From NCBI GenBank assembly GCA_963839535.1, contig CAWIVF010000013.1, positions 278,267-342,266 on the forward strand: a stretch of 64,000 nt of DNA. Direction: 5' to 3'. This document shows, one piece after another, positions 37,874 through 48,574 of this stretch. Below the pieces are notes generated by a model. The model searched no databases and had not been told where the DNA came from. It worked only from the letters and a program-made list of their open reading frames with translations. Source of the DNA: RHKX01 sp963839535. Lineage in GTDB: Bacteria > Actinomycetota > Thermoleophilia > Solirubrobacterales > 70-9. Positions within the stretch are counted from its first letter, which is position 1. The number at the start of each line of letters is the position of its first letter. A program made the position numbers and the translations under genes.

Positions 37874-39915
37874 ATGTCAAGCGACCGGACGGCGACAAAA
37901 CCTAGCATCCCGGCCTTCCGCGATCCGTTCGACCTGGGCGACACCGCCTCGACGAGCGACCCGATCGCGCCGTGGGCCGCCGCGCGGCTTCACGCCCGCG
38001 GAATCTGCATGTCATTGATCGACCATCCCCTGGCCGGCACGCCGGCTGCGTGCCTCGGCTTCGCGGCCCGCCTGCTCGGCGTCTCCGCCCAGCACCTGCC
38101 TGCCGGCCGGCGAGGCCCCCGACCGCGGCCGCTGGCTGCAGGCGCGCATGCTCTGGCTGATCTGCGGCCTGGCCACCCTGTTCGGCTGCTTCTACAGCGT
38201 CTATTTCCTGTCGATCGGGTTCTACCTGGGCGCGCCGGTCGGTCCGCTCTGCGTCGCTCGCGAGCATCGTCGCGCTGCGCTACGCCCGATCCACAGCGGC
38301 CGCTACGGCCGGGCGATCGACGCCATCAGCGTGTTCCTCTTCGCATGATGGCGTGCGATCACGCTGTTCCAGGACGGGATCCGCTCGCCGGCGCTCTGGT
38401 GGCTGGGCGTGCCGGCGATCGGCGCGCTCATCGCCGGCCGGGTGGCGCTCGGCGCGGTGCTCTCGATCCTGTTCGTCGCCCAGGCCGCGCTGCTCTATCG
38501 CCTCGGGCCGGGCTCGATCGGCCCGATCTCGCTGCTGACCGCCGACCCGGCGCTGCAGATGGCGATGTCGATGAGCCTGTCGGCGGTGTTCGTCTCGCTG
38601 TGCGCCGCGCTCGGCTCGCACTGGAGCACCAGCTGCGCCGGGCGCTCGAGTTCGCGCGCGAGGCGGCGCAGGCGGCGACCGCTGCCAAGGCCCGCTTCGT
38701 GACCCAGGTGAGCCACGAGATCCGCATCCCGCTGCAGGGAATGATCGGCGCCACCGAGATGCTGCGCCAGCCGACCCTTCCCGAGGCGCGGCGCGCCAGC
38801 CTGGCCGACGTGCAGCGGCAGAGCGCCGACGTGCTGATGGACCTGGTCAACGACGTCCTCGACTTCTCCAAGCTCGACGCCGGCAAGGTCGTGCTCGAAC
38901 GCCGGCCGCTGCACCTGGCGGCGCTGGTCCGCGAGGTCGAGGCGTTCTTCGCGCCCGGCGGCCTTCGTCAAGGGGATCGAGCTGGTCTCGACCTGCTCGC
39001 CCGACGTGCCCGAGCTGATCCTCGGCGACAGCACGCGGATCCGCCAGATCGTCGCCAACCTCGTGGCCAACGCGATCAAGTTCACGCCCACCGGCGGCGT
39101 CCACATCCATCTCGGCCTGGACGGCGAGGCGCCGGGCGACGCGTCGGCGGAAGCGATCGCGGCATGCGGGTGCGGATCCAGATCGCCGACTCCGGCGTCG
39201 GCATCGACCCGGCGCGGCTGCCGTTCCTGTTCAAGCCCTTCCACCAGGCCGACGAGAGCATCGGCCGGCGCTTCGGCGGCACCGGCCTGGGCCTGTCGAT
39301 CGCCAACGATCTGGCGCAGCTGATGGGCGGCCGCATCGAGGCGACGAGCGCGGTCGCCCGCGGCAGCACCTTCACGCTGGTGATGCCGCTCGTCGTCGCC
39401 GAGCTGCCGGTCGGCTTCGAGCCCCTGATCCGGAGCGCGGGCTCGCTGAAGGAAAGGCTGCCGGCGCCGAGCCGGCCGGCCGAGGGCGTCGTCCAGGCAG
39501 TCCGGCCTGCTCGCCGGCCGGACGGTGGTCGTCGCCGAAGACGATCGCGGCCAACCAGGCCGTCGTCGTCGCCATGCTCGAGGCGCTGCAGGTCCGGCCG
39601 ATCGTCGCCTCGACCGGCCACGAGGCGCTGGCCCAGCTCGCCACCCATCCGGTCGACGCCGTGCTGATGGACGTGCAGATGCCCGGCCTCGACGGCTTGA
39701 GCGCCACCCGCGCCTGGCGCAAGCGCGGCGGCGGCGCCGCGACGGCGCTGCCGTTCGTGGCGATGACCGGCAGCACCGAGCCCGACGACGTGGCGGCCTG
39801 CCGCGAGGCCGGGATGAACCTCATCCTGACCAAGCCGTTCCCGCTCGCCGAGCTCGAGCGCACCCTGCTCGACGCGATCGGCCCGGCGGCCGCCGCGTCG
39901 CCGCCGCAGGACTGA
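37874..39915 (+). CDS. membrane hybrid histidine kinase with receiver domain
   Basis: About 675 residues. N-terminal membrane region of ~six helices (MLWLICGLATLFGCFYSVYF, LFQDGIRSPALWWLGVPAIG...), then a HisKA domain with the phospho-His in VSHEIRIPLQGMIGATEML, HATPase motifs (QIVANLVANAIKFTPTGG, IADSGVGID, FGGTGLGLSIANDLAQLMGG) and a C-terminal receiver: VVVAEDDRANQAVV, VDAVLMDVQMPGLDG (phospho-Asp), NLILTKPF. Several frame breaks, at least two in the membrane region. Start uncertain (37,874 or the ATG at ~38,010). Input signal unknown; the membrane part resembles MASE-type sensors. Confidence 0.85.
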
Positions 39916-39918
39916 GCC

Positions 39919-41739
39919 TCAGGCGTCGAGCGGCGCCGCGCAGGCGGCGCAGAAGCGCGCGCCGGCCGGCGCCTCGACGCCGCACATCCGGCAGAACCGC
40001 CGCCCGGGGGCCGCGGCCGGCGCTGCCGACGATGCCGGGAGGCGCGGCCGATGCCAGCGCCGCGGCGGTGTACAGCTGGCGCTCGATCTGCGCCGCCGAG
40101 TCCGGCGGCGCCCCGGTCGCGGCCTGCATGGCGCGCTCGCCGGCACCGAGGGCGGCGATCCGGCGCTCGTCCTCGCCGCTGAACGGCGCCACCAGGATGC
40201 TCTGGCTGCGGGCGAACGCCGCGAGCTCGGCGGCCAGCGCCTTGGTCTCCTGCTCGGTCGAGAACATCGCCGTCACCTGGCGCGCGTCGTCCTTGCCGAA
40301 CACCACCGATTCGATCCGCGCCCGCCAGACGCGCAGCGTCATCGCCTCGGTGCGGACGACGCTGTTCTCGGTGTTGACGCGGCTGGTGAAGTTGTTGCCG
40401 GTGCCGATGCGCGAGGTCTGCCAGTTGCCCATCATCTCGACCCAGACCAGCACCGATTCGAAGTTGAAGCGGCCCCAGAGCCGCGACGCCGCCTGGAAGC
40501 AGAGCGCCGCGACGAACGCCAGGATCGCCGCCGTGCCGGCGAGCGAGAAGCGGTTCTCCTGCCAGCGGCGCGCCGACGTCGAAATGGCGCACGAAGGCGA
40601 GCGACAGGCCGATCGCGCCGATCACCAGCGCGGTGGCGTAGAGGTCGAGCAGGAGCAGGGCGCGATGGCGATGCCCGGCCAACGCCGAGGCGAGCGTCGG
40701 CGCCTGCGTGCCGGTGGTCGGCAGCGGCTGGCTCTCCTCGAACAGCTCGCCGGCGAAGCTGCCCGAGGGCGTGGCGGCGGTCGTCACCGGGTCGATGCGG
40801 GCATAGCGGCGGTTCGGGATGCGCTCGGTCCAGCTCGCCTGCATCAGCCGGTCGAGCTCGTCCATCAGCGTCGCCGGCGGCGCGTTCATCGACAGGCGCA
40901 GCTGCTCGACGCTGGCCCGCGTCTGCGGCGCCTCGTCGACCTGGGCGAGCACCGCCGCCATCGCCAGGCCGCAGGCGACCAGCGCCGTGCACAGCATCAC
41001 GAATGTCTGGGTGTCGAGCGAGAAGGCGCCGAGCGAAGGCAGCTTCGCCGCCGACCAGGCCGATCGCCACCGGGGCGAGGATGGCGGCGGCGATCAGGCC
41101 GACCAGCGACAGCGACGTGACCCGGGCCTTGCTCTGCGACAGCACCGGCTTCAGCAGGAACACCAGGCCGAAGACGAAATACAGGATCGCGATCCAGGGC
41201 CGGGTCACCGGGCTGCCGAACACGAACCAGGAGAACAGGAAGCTGACCAGCGTCGCCGCGATCGCCGCCAGGTTGAAGGCGTAGAGGCGGGCCAGCCGCT
41301 GCACCTCGCGCGGCGCCGTGATCAGGGTCGGCGCCCAGTGGTAGAGCAGGCCCTCGACCGCGCCGGCCGGCTCCGGGTAGGTGAGGCCGCCCTGGCGCAG
41401 GAACTCCTTGATCTGGTCGGCCGCGGGCGAGCCGCCGGTGGCTCCGCCCGGGATCTCGGGCGCCAGCGACGCCGGCCGGCCGCGGCCGAAGAAGAAGCGC
41501 AGCCGGGTCGCCGCCGTCGCCGCCGCGGCCAGCCCGGCGGCGATCAGCAGCAGGCCGGCCACGATCGGCGCGGCGGCCAGGCGGAGAGCGGCTTCCTGCA
41601 TCGCGCCCCGCGCCCAGAGCAGGCTGAGCACCCCGGCGCCGACCAGCAGCACGGCGCAGAGCCAGAGGAGGCGGTTCTGCAGCCGGTAGGGGTTGGGAAG
41701 CTCGAGGCGCTTCGATTCGGAGCCGTATTCGTAGGTCAT
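39919..41739 (-). CDS. multi-pass membrane protein with C-terminal zinc ribbon
   Basis: About 605 residues. Several hydrophobic helices (LLWLCAVLLVGAGVLSLLWA, APIVAGLLLIAAGLAAAATA, FLFSWFVFGS..., LVGLIAAAILAPVAIGLVGG, CTALVACGLAMAAVL, LLLLDLYATALVIGAIGLSL), a long soluble region (DDARQVTAMFSTEQETKALA) and a final FCRMCGVEAPAGARFCAACAAPLD double-CxxC zinc ribbon, written here as CRMCG...FCAAC. Three frame breaks. I do not recognise a named family; zinc-ribbon membrane proteins of this kind are uncharacterised. It converges on the hybrid kinase with 3 bases between. Confidence 0.6.
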
Positions 41740-41885
41740 GGGAAGCCTCGGGGCGCGCGAAGCGGGCCAGTTTAGGCGCAGCGTCGGGCGGCGCCGACCC
41801 TCCGCCGGGGCGGCTCAAGGCGGGCGCCGGGGAGGCCGATAACACCGCTAAGCCCCGCCTGCCGTCGCTCGCGGGGCGCCATCGC

Positions 41886-43278
41886 ATGAAGGCCGCCACC
41901 AGCACCATCACCCCCGAGATCGACGTCCAGGCGCTGCGCGTCGGGATGTTCGTGCATCTCGACGTCGGCTGGATGTCGCATCCGTTCCCGCTCAGCAGCT
42001 TTCGCATCACCACCCCGGCGCAGGTGGCGACGATCCGCTCGCTCGGCCTGGCGCGGGTGCGCTGGAGCCCGCAGGACAGCGACCTCACCCTGCTGGACGG
42101 CGGCGCGCTGACCGCGGCGGCGCAGCGCCCGGCCAAGGCCGCGGCGAACGATGCCGACGGCATGTCGGGCGGCGGCGCCGCCGTGGCCGTCGAGGCGGAC
42201 GAGGCGCCGGACGCGCCCCGCGAGCCGGCGACCGAGCCCGGCCGGCTCGAGCCGGCGGCGCTCTCCCCCGAGGAAAGCGCGCGCATCGCCCGGCAGCAGC
42301 GCCTCGAGGCCCAGCGCGAGGCGCAGAAGCTCTGCGAGCGGCAGTACGGCGAGGCTTCGCGCGCCTGCCGGCAGGCTGCTCGAGCAGGTCGTGGCCAGGC
42401 CGGCGGAGGCGCGGGCCCAGGCCGAGTCGCTCGCCCGGGCGCTGGTCGACAAGATGGTCGACGCCCGCGAGATCTGCATCCGCGTGCTCGCCGAAGGCGC
42501 GGGCGACAGGGCCTCGATGCACGCCATGAACGTCGGCATCATCTCGCTGCTGATGGGCCGCTGCTTCGGCTTCTCGGCCGAGGAGATCCAGGACCTCGGC
42601 GTCGGCGCGATGCTGCACGACATCGGCAAGCTCGAGCTGCCGATGCGCCTGCGCCACCGCGAGGACAACTTCTCGCCGAGCGAGCTGCGGGTCTACCAGG
42701 AGCATGTCGAGACCGGCCTGGTCCAGGCGAAGCGGATGGGCCTCTCGGCCGGGGCGACGGCGGTGATCGCCCAGCACCACGAGCATGCCGACGGCAGCGG
42801 CTTTCCGGCCGCCCTCAACAGCGACCGGATGACGATGGCGGCGCGGATCGTCGCCCTCGTCAACCGCTACGACAACCTCTGCAACCCGCGCCTGCCGGCC
42901 CGGGCGCTGACGCCGCACGAGGCGCTGTCGCTGCTGTTCGCCCAGGGCCGCAGCAAGTTCGACACCTCGATCCTCGGCGCCTTCATCAAGATGATGGGCG
43001 TCTACCCGCCGGGCTCGACGGTGCAGCTCACCGACGACCGCTACGGCACGGTGGTCGCCGTCAACTCGTCGCGGCCGCTGAAGCCGAGCGTCCTCGTCCA
43101 CGACCCGGCGGTGCCGCGCGAGGAGGCGCTGGTGCTCGACCTGGAGAGCGCGGTCGGCCTGGGCATCCGGCGCAGCATCAAGGCGCAGCAGCTGCCGCCG
43201 ACGGCGCTCGACTACCTCGCGCCGAGCCCGCGCGTCGCCTACTTCTTCGAGCCGGCGACGGTGCTGGACGTCGATTGA
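41886..43278 (+). CDS. HD-GYP cyclic-di-GMP phosphodiesterase (DUF3391)
   Basis: About 464 residues. N-terminal DUF3391 segment (ALRVGMFVHLDVGWMSHPFP), a coiled-coil-like EARREAQKL region, then HD-GYP: SMHAMNVGIISLLMGRCFGF (first His), LGVGAMLHDIGKLELP, YQEHVETGLVQAKRMG, AVIAQHHEHADGSGFPAALN. All metal-binding residues are present, so phosphodiesterase activity to pGpG/GMP is expected; the signature reads GSGFP, a variant of GYP. One net insertion near 42,375. The PAS protein starts 13 bases downstream. Confidence 0.87.
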
Positions 43279-43291
43279 GCGGCGCGGCGCG

Positions 43292-44078
43292 GTGAACAAC
43301 CCCCTGCCGGTCGACCGGTTCAGCGTCGCCGACGCGGCCCGCCGCACCTGGCCGCACCTGATCGAGTCGATGCTCGAGGCGGTCTGCCTGGTCGAGCCCG
43401 AGGGCCTGCGCATCGTCGCCGCCAACGGCCCGGCCGGCCGGCTGCTCGGCGTGGCGCCGGCCGACCTGGTGGGCCGCGACATGCACGAGCTCGCGGCCAC
43501 GCCCGAGGACGAATGCTTCTGGCGCGAGGTCGCCGCCAACGCGAGCGCGAGCATCGTCTCCGACTCGTTCGTCGCCCGCCCCGGCGGCATCGCCGTGCCG
43601 GTGACGCGCCGGGTGAGCCGGATCGAGCCGGCGCCGGGCGCCGCCCTCTACGTCCTGGCGCTGCTCGACCGCAGCGCCGAGTTCGAGGCCGGGCGCAGCG
43701 CCGCCGTGGTCAAGGCCGAGCTGCAGGCCACGCTCGAGTCGGTCAGCGACGGCGTCCTGGTGACCGACCTCGCCGGCCACATCAGCCACTTCAACCGCCG
43801 CTTCTCCGCCCTCTGGGAGCTGCCCGACGAGATGCTGCTGCTGCGCGCCGACGACGAGGTGTTCGACTGGATGCGGCTGCAGGTCGCCGAGCCGCGCGAC
43901 TACATGGTCCGGCTGGCCGAGATCGACGCCGAGACGATGCTCGAGGCGACCGACCGGTTCGCCCTGCGCTCGGGCCGGCTGATCGAGCGCACGACCGCGC
44001 CGCAGTGCAGCCGCGGCGTGCCGATCGGCCGGGTCTTCACCTTCCGGGAGCGGACCGGATACGTCTTCGCGGACATAG
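43292..44078 (+). CDS. tandem PAS-domain protein
   Basis: About 262 residues with two PAS folds: LIESMLEAVCLVEPEGLRIV, AANGPAGRLLGVAPADLVGR, and LESVSDGVLVTDLAGHISHF, NRRFSALWELPDEMLL, ending GRVFTFRER. Such proteins usually carry a kinase or GGDEF output; none follows here. The natural end is probably the TAG at 44076-44078 after one frame shift; if unshifted it would run far into the next gene. Cotranscribed with the HD-GYP gene; it may sense a ligand for c-di-GMP signalling. Confidence 0.65.
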
Positions 44079-44141
44079 GGTTCTGCTCGCGGCGGCGGGC
44101 CGCGGGGCTTCGTAAACTCCGGTCGTACGAAGGAAGGGACC

Positions 44142-45409
44142 ATGTCTGCGATTGCCGGAACCGCCGCCCTCGAGCAACGACTGGAGCGCCTGACGCCGCC
44201 GCTGGCGGTGGTGCTGCCCGGAGGCCGGCGCATCGGCTCGAAGGACGCCGCGGTCACCGTGCGGATGAACGACCTCGCGGCCGTCACCCACCTGGTGACC
44301 GGGCGCATCGGCAAGGTCGGCGAGGACTACGTCGAGGGCCGGATCGACATCGACGGCAGCATGCGCGACGTGATGGCCCTGGCCGCCGAGCTGATGGCCG
44401 GCGACCCGACCCAGGTCGACGTGGTGGCGGTGGCGCCGCCGGTCGGCTGGCTGCAGCAGATCCTGCGCCTGTCGCGCTCCAAGGCGCGGCACCGGCCGGA
44501 GGTCGACGCCGAGCAGATCCAGTTCCACTACGACGTCTCCGACGACTTCTACGCCCTCTGGCTCGACCCGCAGCGGGTCTATTCCTGCGCCTACTACCGC
44601 GACGCCGGCATGGACGCTGGCCGCGGCCCAGGAGGCCAAGCTGGAGCACATCTGCAGGAAGCTGATGCTGAAGGAGGGCGAGCGCTTCCTCGACATCGGC
44701 GCCGGCTGGGGCGGCCTGCTGCTGCACGCGGCCGAGAACTACGGCGTGCAGGCGCGCGGCATCACCCTCAGCCGCAACCAGCACGCCTACGTCAACAAGG
44801 CTGATCGAGGAGCGCGGCCTCGGCGGCCGGGTGCGGATGGACCTGCTCGACTACCGCAGCCTTCCGGACGACGAGCCGTTCGACAAGATCGCCTCGGTCG
44901 GCATGTTCGAGCACGTCGGCCGGGCCCAGCTGCCGGCCTACTTCGCCAAGATCCACGGCCTGCTCAAGCCGGGCGGGCTGCTGCTGAACCACGGCATCAC
45001 CGCCGGCGGCACCCGCAACCATCAGCTCGGCTCCGGCCTCGGCGACTTCATGGAGCGCTACATCTTCCCCGGCGGCGAGCTGCTGCACGTCTCGCACGGT
45101 GCTCGAGGCGACCAGCGAGTCGGGGCTCGAGGCGGTCGACGTCGAGAGCCTGCGCCCGCACTACGCGAAGACGCTCTGGGCCTGGAGCGACGCGCCTCGA
45201 GGCGAACTCGCGGCGGCGCGCAACGTCACCTCGGAGACCGTGGTGCGTGCCTACCGGCTCTATCTCGCCGGCAGCGCCTCGGCTTCGAGCGCGCCTGGAT
45301 CTCGCTGCACCAGATGCTGTGCGCGCGGCGCACCGGCGACCCGGCGTCGGGGCCGATGCGCGGCGCACAATCGGCGTTTCCCTTCAACCGCGGCTACATG
45401 TACCCGTAG
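44142..45409 (+). CDS. cfa: cyclopropane-fatty-acyl-phospholipid synthase
   Basis: About 420 residues. SAM-dependent enzyme that adds a methylene group to unsaturated acyl chains of membrane phospholipids. Domain 1 (ITVRMNDLAAVTHLVTGRIG-like), then QIQFHYDVSDDFYALWLDP, RVYSCAYYRD, FLDIGAGWGGLLLHAAENYG (SAM motif), QARGITLSRNQHAYV, SVGMFEHVGRAQLPAYFAKI, YIFPGGELL and WISLHQMLCARRTGDP. At least four net insertions. GAAGGAAGGGAC precedes the ATG. Activity is family-typical; essential Cys and Glu residues are in the SCAYY and MFEHVG segments. Confidence 0.88.
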
Positions 45410-45437
45410 GCCTAGGCCCGGCGGGTCCGGCTCAGCA

Positions 45438-45750
45438 ATGCACTACGTTTTCCGGTCCCGGGCCGATGCCGACCTGATCATGATGGGGCCGGTGGGCGAC
45501 CACATGCTGCGCATCATCGGCCGCGAGCCCGCGGCGCAGCGGGATCATCGAGGCGGCGGCGCTGCCGGCGGCGATCCAGGCGCTCGAGGCGGCGGTGGCG
45601 GCCGACGCGGCGCGAGCACGCCAAGGACGACGAGGCCGAAGAAGACGCGAAGGAGCGACGCGCGTCGGCCTGGCGCAGCGCGCCTGGCCGCTGCTCGAGA
45701 TGATGAAGCGGGCGTCGGCCGAGAAGGCCGACATCGTCTGGGGGGTCTGA
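45438..45750 (+). CDS. DUF1840-family protein
   Basis: About 103 residues. MHYVFRSRADADLIMMGPVG, DHMLRIIGREPAAQ, then in the next frame GIIEAAALPAAIQALEAAVA, and a C-terminal WPLLEMMKRASAEKADIVWG. This is the DUF1840 pattern found in beta/gammaproteobacteria; function unknown. One extra base near 45,540. Its TGA overlaps the start of the next gene (TGATG), beginning a run of four coupled genes. Confidence 0.83.
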
Positions 45751-46395
45751 TGAAGCTCTGGAGCGACAGCTGGGCCAACGGCGAGCGGATCCCGCGAGCG
45801 CTACGCCGCCGGCCGGCTCGACACGCCGGAGGGCGTGACCTTCGCCGACAACTTCAGCCCGCACCTCGCCTGGAGCGACCTGCCGGCGGGCACGCGCTCG
45901 CTCGCGCTGATCTGCCACGACTTCGACGTGCCGAGCCGCGGCGACGACGTCAACCAGGCCGGCCGCGAAGTCCCGGCCGACCTGCCGCGGGTCGACTTCT
46001 TCCACTGGCTGCTGGTCGACCTGCCGGCCACGCGTGAGCTCGCATCGCCGACGGGCGCCTTCAGCCAGCGGCTTCACCGTCCGCGGCAAGCCCGGGCCGG
46101 CGGTCACGGCGCCGGGCTTCGACGATGGCGCGCCAGGGCATCAACGACTTCACCGGCTGGTTCGCCGGCGACGCCGGCGATGGCCGGCGACTACTACGGC
46201 TACGACGGCCCGTTCCCGCCGTGGAACGACTCGCTGATCCACCACTACGTGTTCACGCTCTACGCGCTCGACGTCGCCCGCGCGCCGATCGAGGGCCGGT
46301 TCGCCGGCGCCGCGCTGCGCCAGGCGATCTATCCGCACGTCCTCGGCGCGGCGACGCATTCCGGCACCTACACGCTGAACCGCCGCCTGCTCTGA
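45750..46395 (+). CDS. YbhB/YbcL-family (phosphatidylethanolamine-binding-like) protein
   Basis: About 213 residues. MKLWSDSWANGERIP, EGVTFADNFSPHLAWSDLPA, RSLALICHDFDVPSRG, PADLPRVDFFHWLLVDLPA, YYGYDGPFPPWNDSLIHHYV, FTLYALDVARAP. These are the ligand-site motifs of bacterial PEBP/RKIP homologues (Asp-Pro-like DFD, the FFHWLL helix, and GPxPP loop). Function of bacterial members is unclear. Four frame breaks. Start and stop overlap neighbours by one and one base. Confidence 0.83.
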
Positions 46396-47129
46396 TGGCC
46401 GACGGCATCGCGGCGCCCGCTCGCGGCCGCCGGCACCCCGATCCGCACGAGGCGCACCTGACGCGCGTCGTCGCCGTGCGCCACGGCGAGACGGTGTGGA
46501 ACGCCGAGATGCGCATGCAGGGCCAGCTCGACACCGCGCTCAGCGCGCGCGGCCGCTGGCAGGCCGGCCGCGGCCGCCGAGTCGCTGGCGGGCGAGGGCA
46601 TCGAGGCGATCTTCGCCAGCGACCTGGAGCGCGCCTTCGACACCGCGCAGGCGCTGGCCGGCCGGCTCGGCCTGCCGATCACCACCGACGTCGGCCTGCG
46701 CGAGCGCAGCTTCGGCGTGTTCCAGGGCTTCACCTATGCCGAGATCGACCGCGCTGGCCGGCCGAGGCGGCGCGCTGGCGGCACCACGATCCCGACTTCG
46801 CGCCCGAGGGCGGCGAGACCCTGCGCGAGTTCAGCGCCCGCGCGGTCGCGGCCTGCAGCCGCATCGCCGCCGGCCAGGCCGGCCGCTCGATCGCCATCGT
46901 CACCCACGGCGGCGTGCTCGACTGCCTCTATCGCGCCGCCGCCGGCATCGAGCTCGGCGCGCCGCGCTCGTGGGAGCTCGGCAATGCCGCGATCAACCGG
47001 CTGCTCTACACGCCGCGCGGCTTCACCCTGGTCGGCTGGAGCGACACCGCGCACCTCGAAGGCGAGATGCCGCTCGACGACGGCAGCGAGGGCGACCCGG
47101 TGAGGCCGGTCGGCCCGGCGCGGCGATGA
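46395..47129 (+). CDS. histidine phosphatase-family (phosphoglycerate-mutase-like) protein
   Basis: About 244 residues. RVVAVRHGETVWNAEMRMQG is the catalytic RHG motif with the phospho-accepting His; GIEAIFASDLERAFDTAQAL, GLRERSFGVFQGFTYAEID, GETLREFSARAVAACSRI and IVTHGGVLDCLYRAAAG (second His) complete the fold. Resembles alpha-ribazole phosphatase and GpmB-type enzymes; substrate unknown. Two base changes. ATG overlaps the previous TGA, and its own TGA overlaps the next ATG. Confidence 0.87.
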   Translation: MADGIAAPARGRRHPDPHEAHLTRVVAVRHGETVWNAEMRMQGQLDTALSARGRWQAGRGRRVAGGRGHRGDLRQRPGARLRHRAGAGRPARPADHHRRRPARAQLRRVPGLHLCRDRPRWPAEAARWRHHDPDFAPEGGETLREFSARAVAACSRIAAGQAGRSIAIVTHGGVLDCLYRAAAGIELGAPRSWELGNAAINRLLYTPRGFTLVGWSDTAHLEGEMPLDDGSEGDPVRPVGPARR

Positions 47130-48283
47130 GCGCGCCGGCCGGAGCCTTCGTGCCGAAGGTCGGCGACCCGGTCGCGGCGATCGACACGCCGGCGCTGGTG
47201 ATCGACCTCGACGCGATGGAGCGCAACCTCGCGGCGATGGCGGACTTCGCCCGCGCCCGCGGCGTGCGCCTGCGGCCGCACGCGAAGATGCACAAGTGCG
47301 CGGCGATCGCCCGCCTGCAGCGCGCCGCCGGCGCGGTCGGCGTGTGCGTGCAGAAGACGAGCGAGGCCGAGGCCCTGGCGGCCGCCGGCGTCGACGACAT
47401 CTACATCTCCAACGAGGTGATCGACCGCGCCAAGCTGGCCCGCGTCGCCGCGCCTGGCGAGGCGAGGTGCGGCTGGCGATCGCGGTCGACTCGGTCGAAG
47501 GCATCGAGCGGCTGGCCGCGGCGGTGCGCGAGGCCGGCTCGAGCGATCGACGTGTTCGTCGAGATCGACGTCGGCCACGGCCGCTGCGGCGCGCCGGCCG
47601 CCGCGGCCGGCTCGCTCGCCCATCGCGTCGTCTCGCATGCGCCGCCCGACGGCGGCCTGCGCTTCGCCGGGCTGCAGGCGTATCACGGCGCGGCGCAGCA
47701 CCTGCGCGGCGCCGAGCGAGCGGGAGGCGGCGTCGCGCCACGCGGCCTCGCTGGCGAGCGCGGCCCGGGCCGCGATCACCGCGCGCCGGCATCGCCTGCC
47801 CGCTGGTCACCGGCGCCGGCACCGGCACCTTCGCGTTCGACGTCGCCAGCGGCGTCTGGGGCGAGCTGCAGGCGGGCAGCTACCTGTTCATGGACCGCGA
47901 CTACGCCGACAACGCGCCGGCGCCGAACACGCCGCGCTTCGAGCATGCGCTCTTCGTCAAGAGCCAGGTGATGAGCCGCGGCGCCTCGCATGCGGTGGTC
48001 GATGCCGGGCACAAGTCGCATGCCATCGACTCCGGGCTGCCGCGGGTCTGGCGGCGCGAGCTCGTCTACGCCAACGGCGGCGACGAGCACGGCCTGCTGC
48101 GGCTGCCTGCGGGCGGCGCGCCGGCCGACCTGCCGCAGCTCGGCGAGACGGTCTGGCTGGTGCCGGGTCATTGCGACCCGACCGTCAATCTGCACGAGCG
48201 CTACGTCGCGGTGCGCGGCGGGCTCGACGCGCGGCGTCGTCGAGGCGGTGTGGGCGATCGAGGCGCGGGGCTGCGTGGGCTGA
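47126..48283 (+). CDS. DSD1-family PLP enzyme (D-threonine aldolase / D-serine dehydratase-like)
   Basis: About 383 residues. Fold type III PLP enzyme: IDTPALVIDLDAMERNLAAM, VRLRPHAKMHKCAAIARLQ (PLP Lys in HAKMHK), VDDIYISNEVIDRAKL, VFVEIDVGHGRCG, FAGLQAYHGAAQHLR, VTGAGTGTF, and a C-terminal metal-binding part with VVDAGHKSHAIDSGLP, ANGGDEHGLL, LVPGHCDPTVNLHERY. The His and Cys in GHCDPT bind Zn2+ or Mn2+ in this family. Substrate is a D-amino acid; threonine versus serine cannot be decided. Five or so base insertions. Last of the coupled run. Confidence 0.85.
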
Positions 48284-48331
48284 GGGAGTCGGACGATCGC
48301 CGGTGGGCGCCGCCCGGTCGCCGCGGCCGCA

Positions 48332-48445
48332 TCAGACCGCCGTCGACACGCTCGTCGCGAGCATCGCGACCATCCCGGTCGCGCAGGCGATCGCGAAGGC
48401 GGCGGTGACGAGGGTGGCGGTGAGGTGGTCGAAGAGGGTGTTCAT
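48332..48445 (-). CDS. membrane microprotein, copy 1 (37 residues)
   Basis: Starts ATG 48445 with AAGAGGA 7 bases upstream. MNTLFDHLTATLVTAAFAIA is followed by CATGMVAMLATSVSTAV: a charged-polar tip and one hydrophobic helix. It is clearly related to a 33-residue protein at 50234-50335 (shared M-x-T-x-(F/Y)-D-x-(I/L), a common L-V-T-x-x-F-A-(I/V)-A core). The upstream DNA is also similar, including a Crp-like palindrome at 48557-48570 about 112 bases before the start. No known family; coding evidence is the paralogy plus RBS. Confidence 0.6.
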   Translation of the reverse strand: MNTLFDHLTATLVTAAFAIACATGMVAMLATSVSTAV

Positions 48446-48556
48446 GGCGATGTCCTCTTGAGCTGTTCCGGCTGACTCGAACCATTCGCTTCAGGCCTGG
48501 GGTCAGTGTCGGCAAAACGCGACCGTCGCGACCAGTAAGCAAGGCACGGCGAAGCG

Positions 48557-48570
48557 GTGACTTCGGTCAC
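48557..48570 (-). promoter_or_regulatory. Crp-like operator upstream of microprotein copy 1
   Basis: GTGACTTCGGTCAC: half-sites GTGA and TCAC with a 6-base spacer (CTTCGG), the E. coli CRP geometry. It lies 4 bases from the stop of the phospholipase-D-like gene and 112 bases upstream of the microprotein. The nearby Crp-family regulator (50521) has the SRExxxR recognition helix that reads GTGA. Binding is inferred. Confidence 0.6.
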
Positions 48571-48574
48571 TCCC

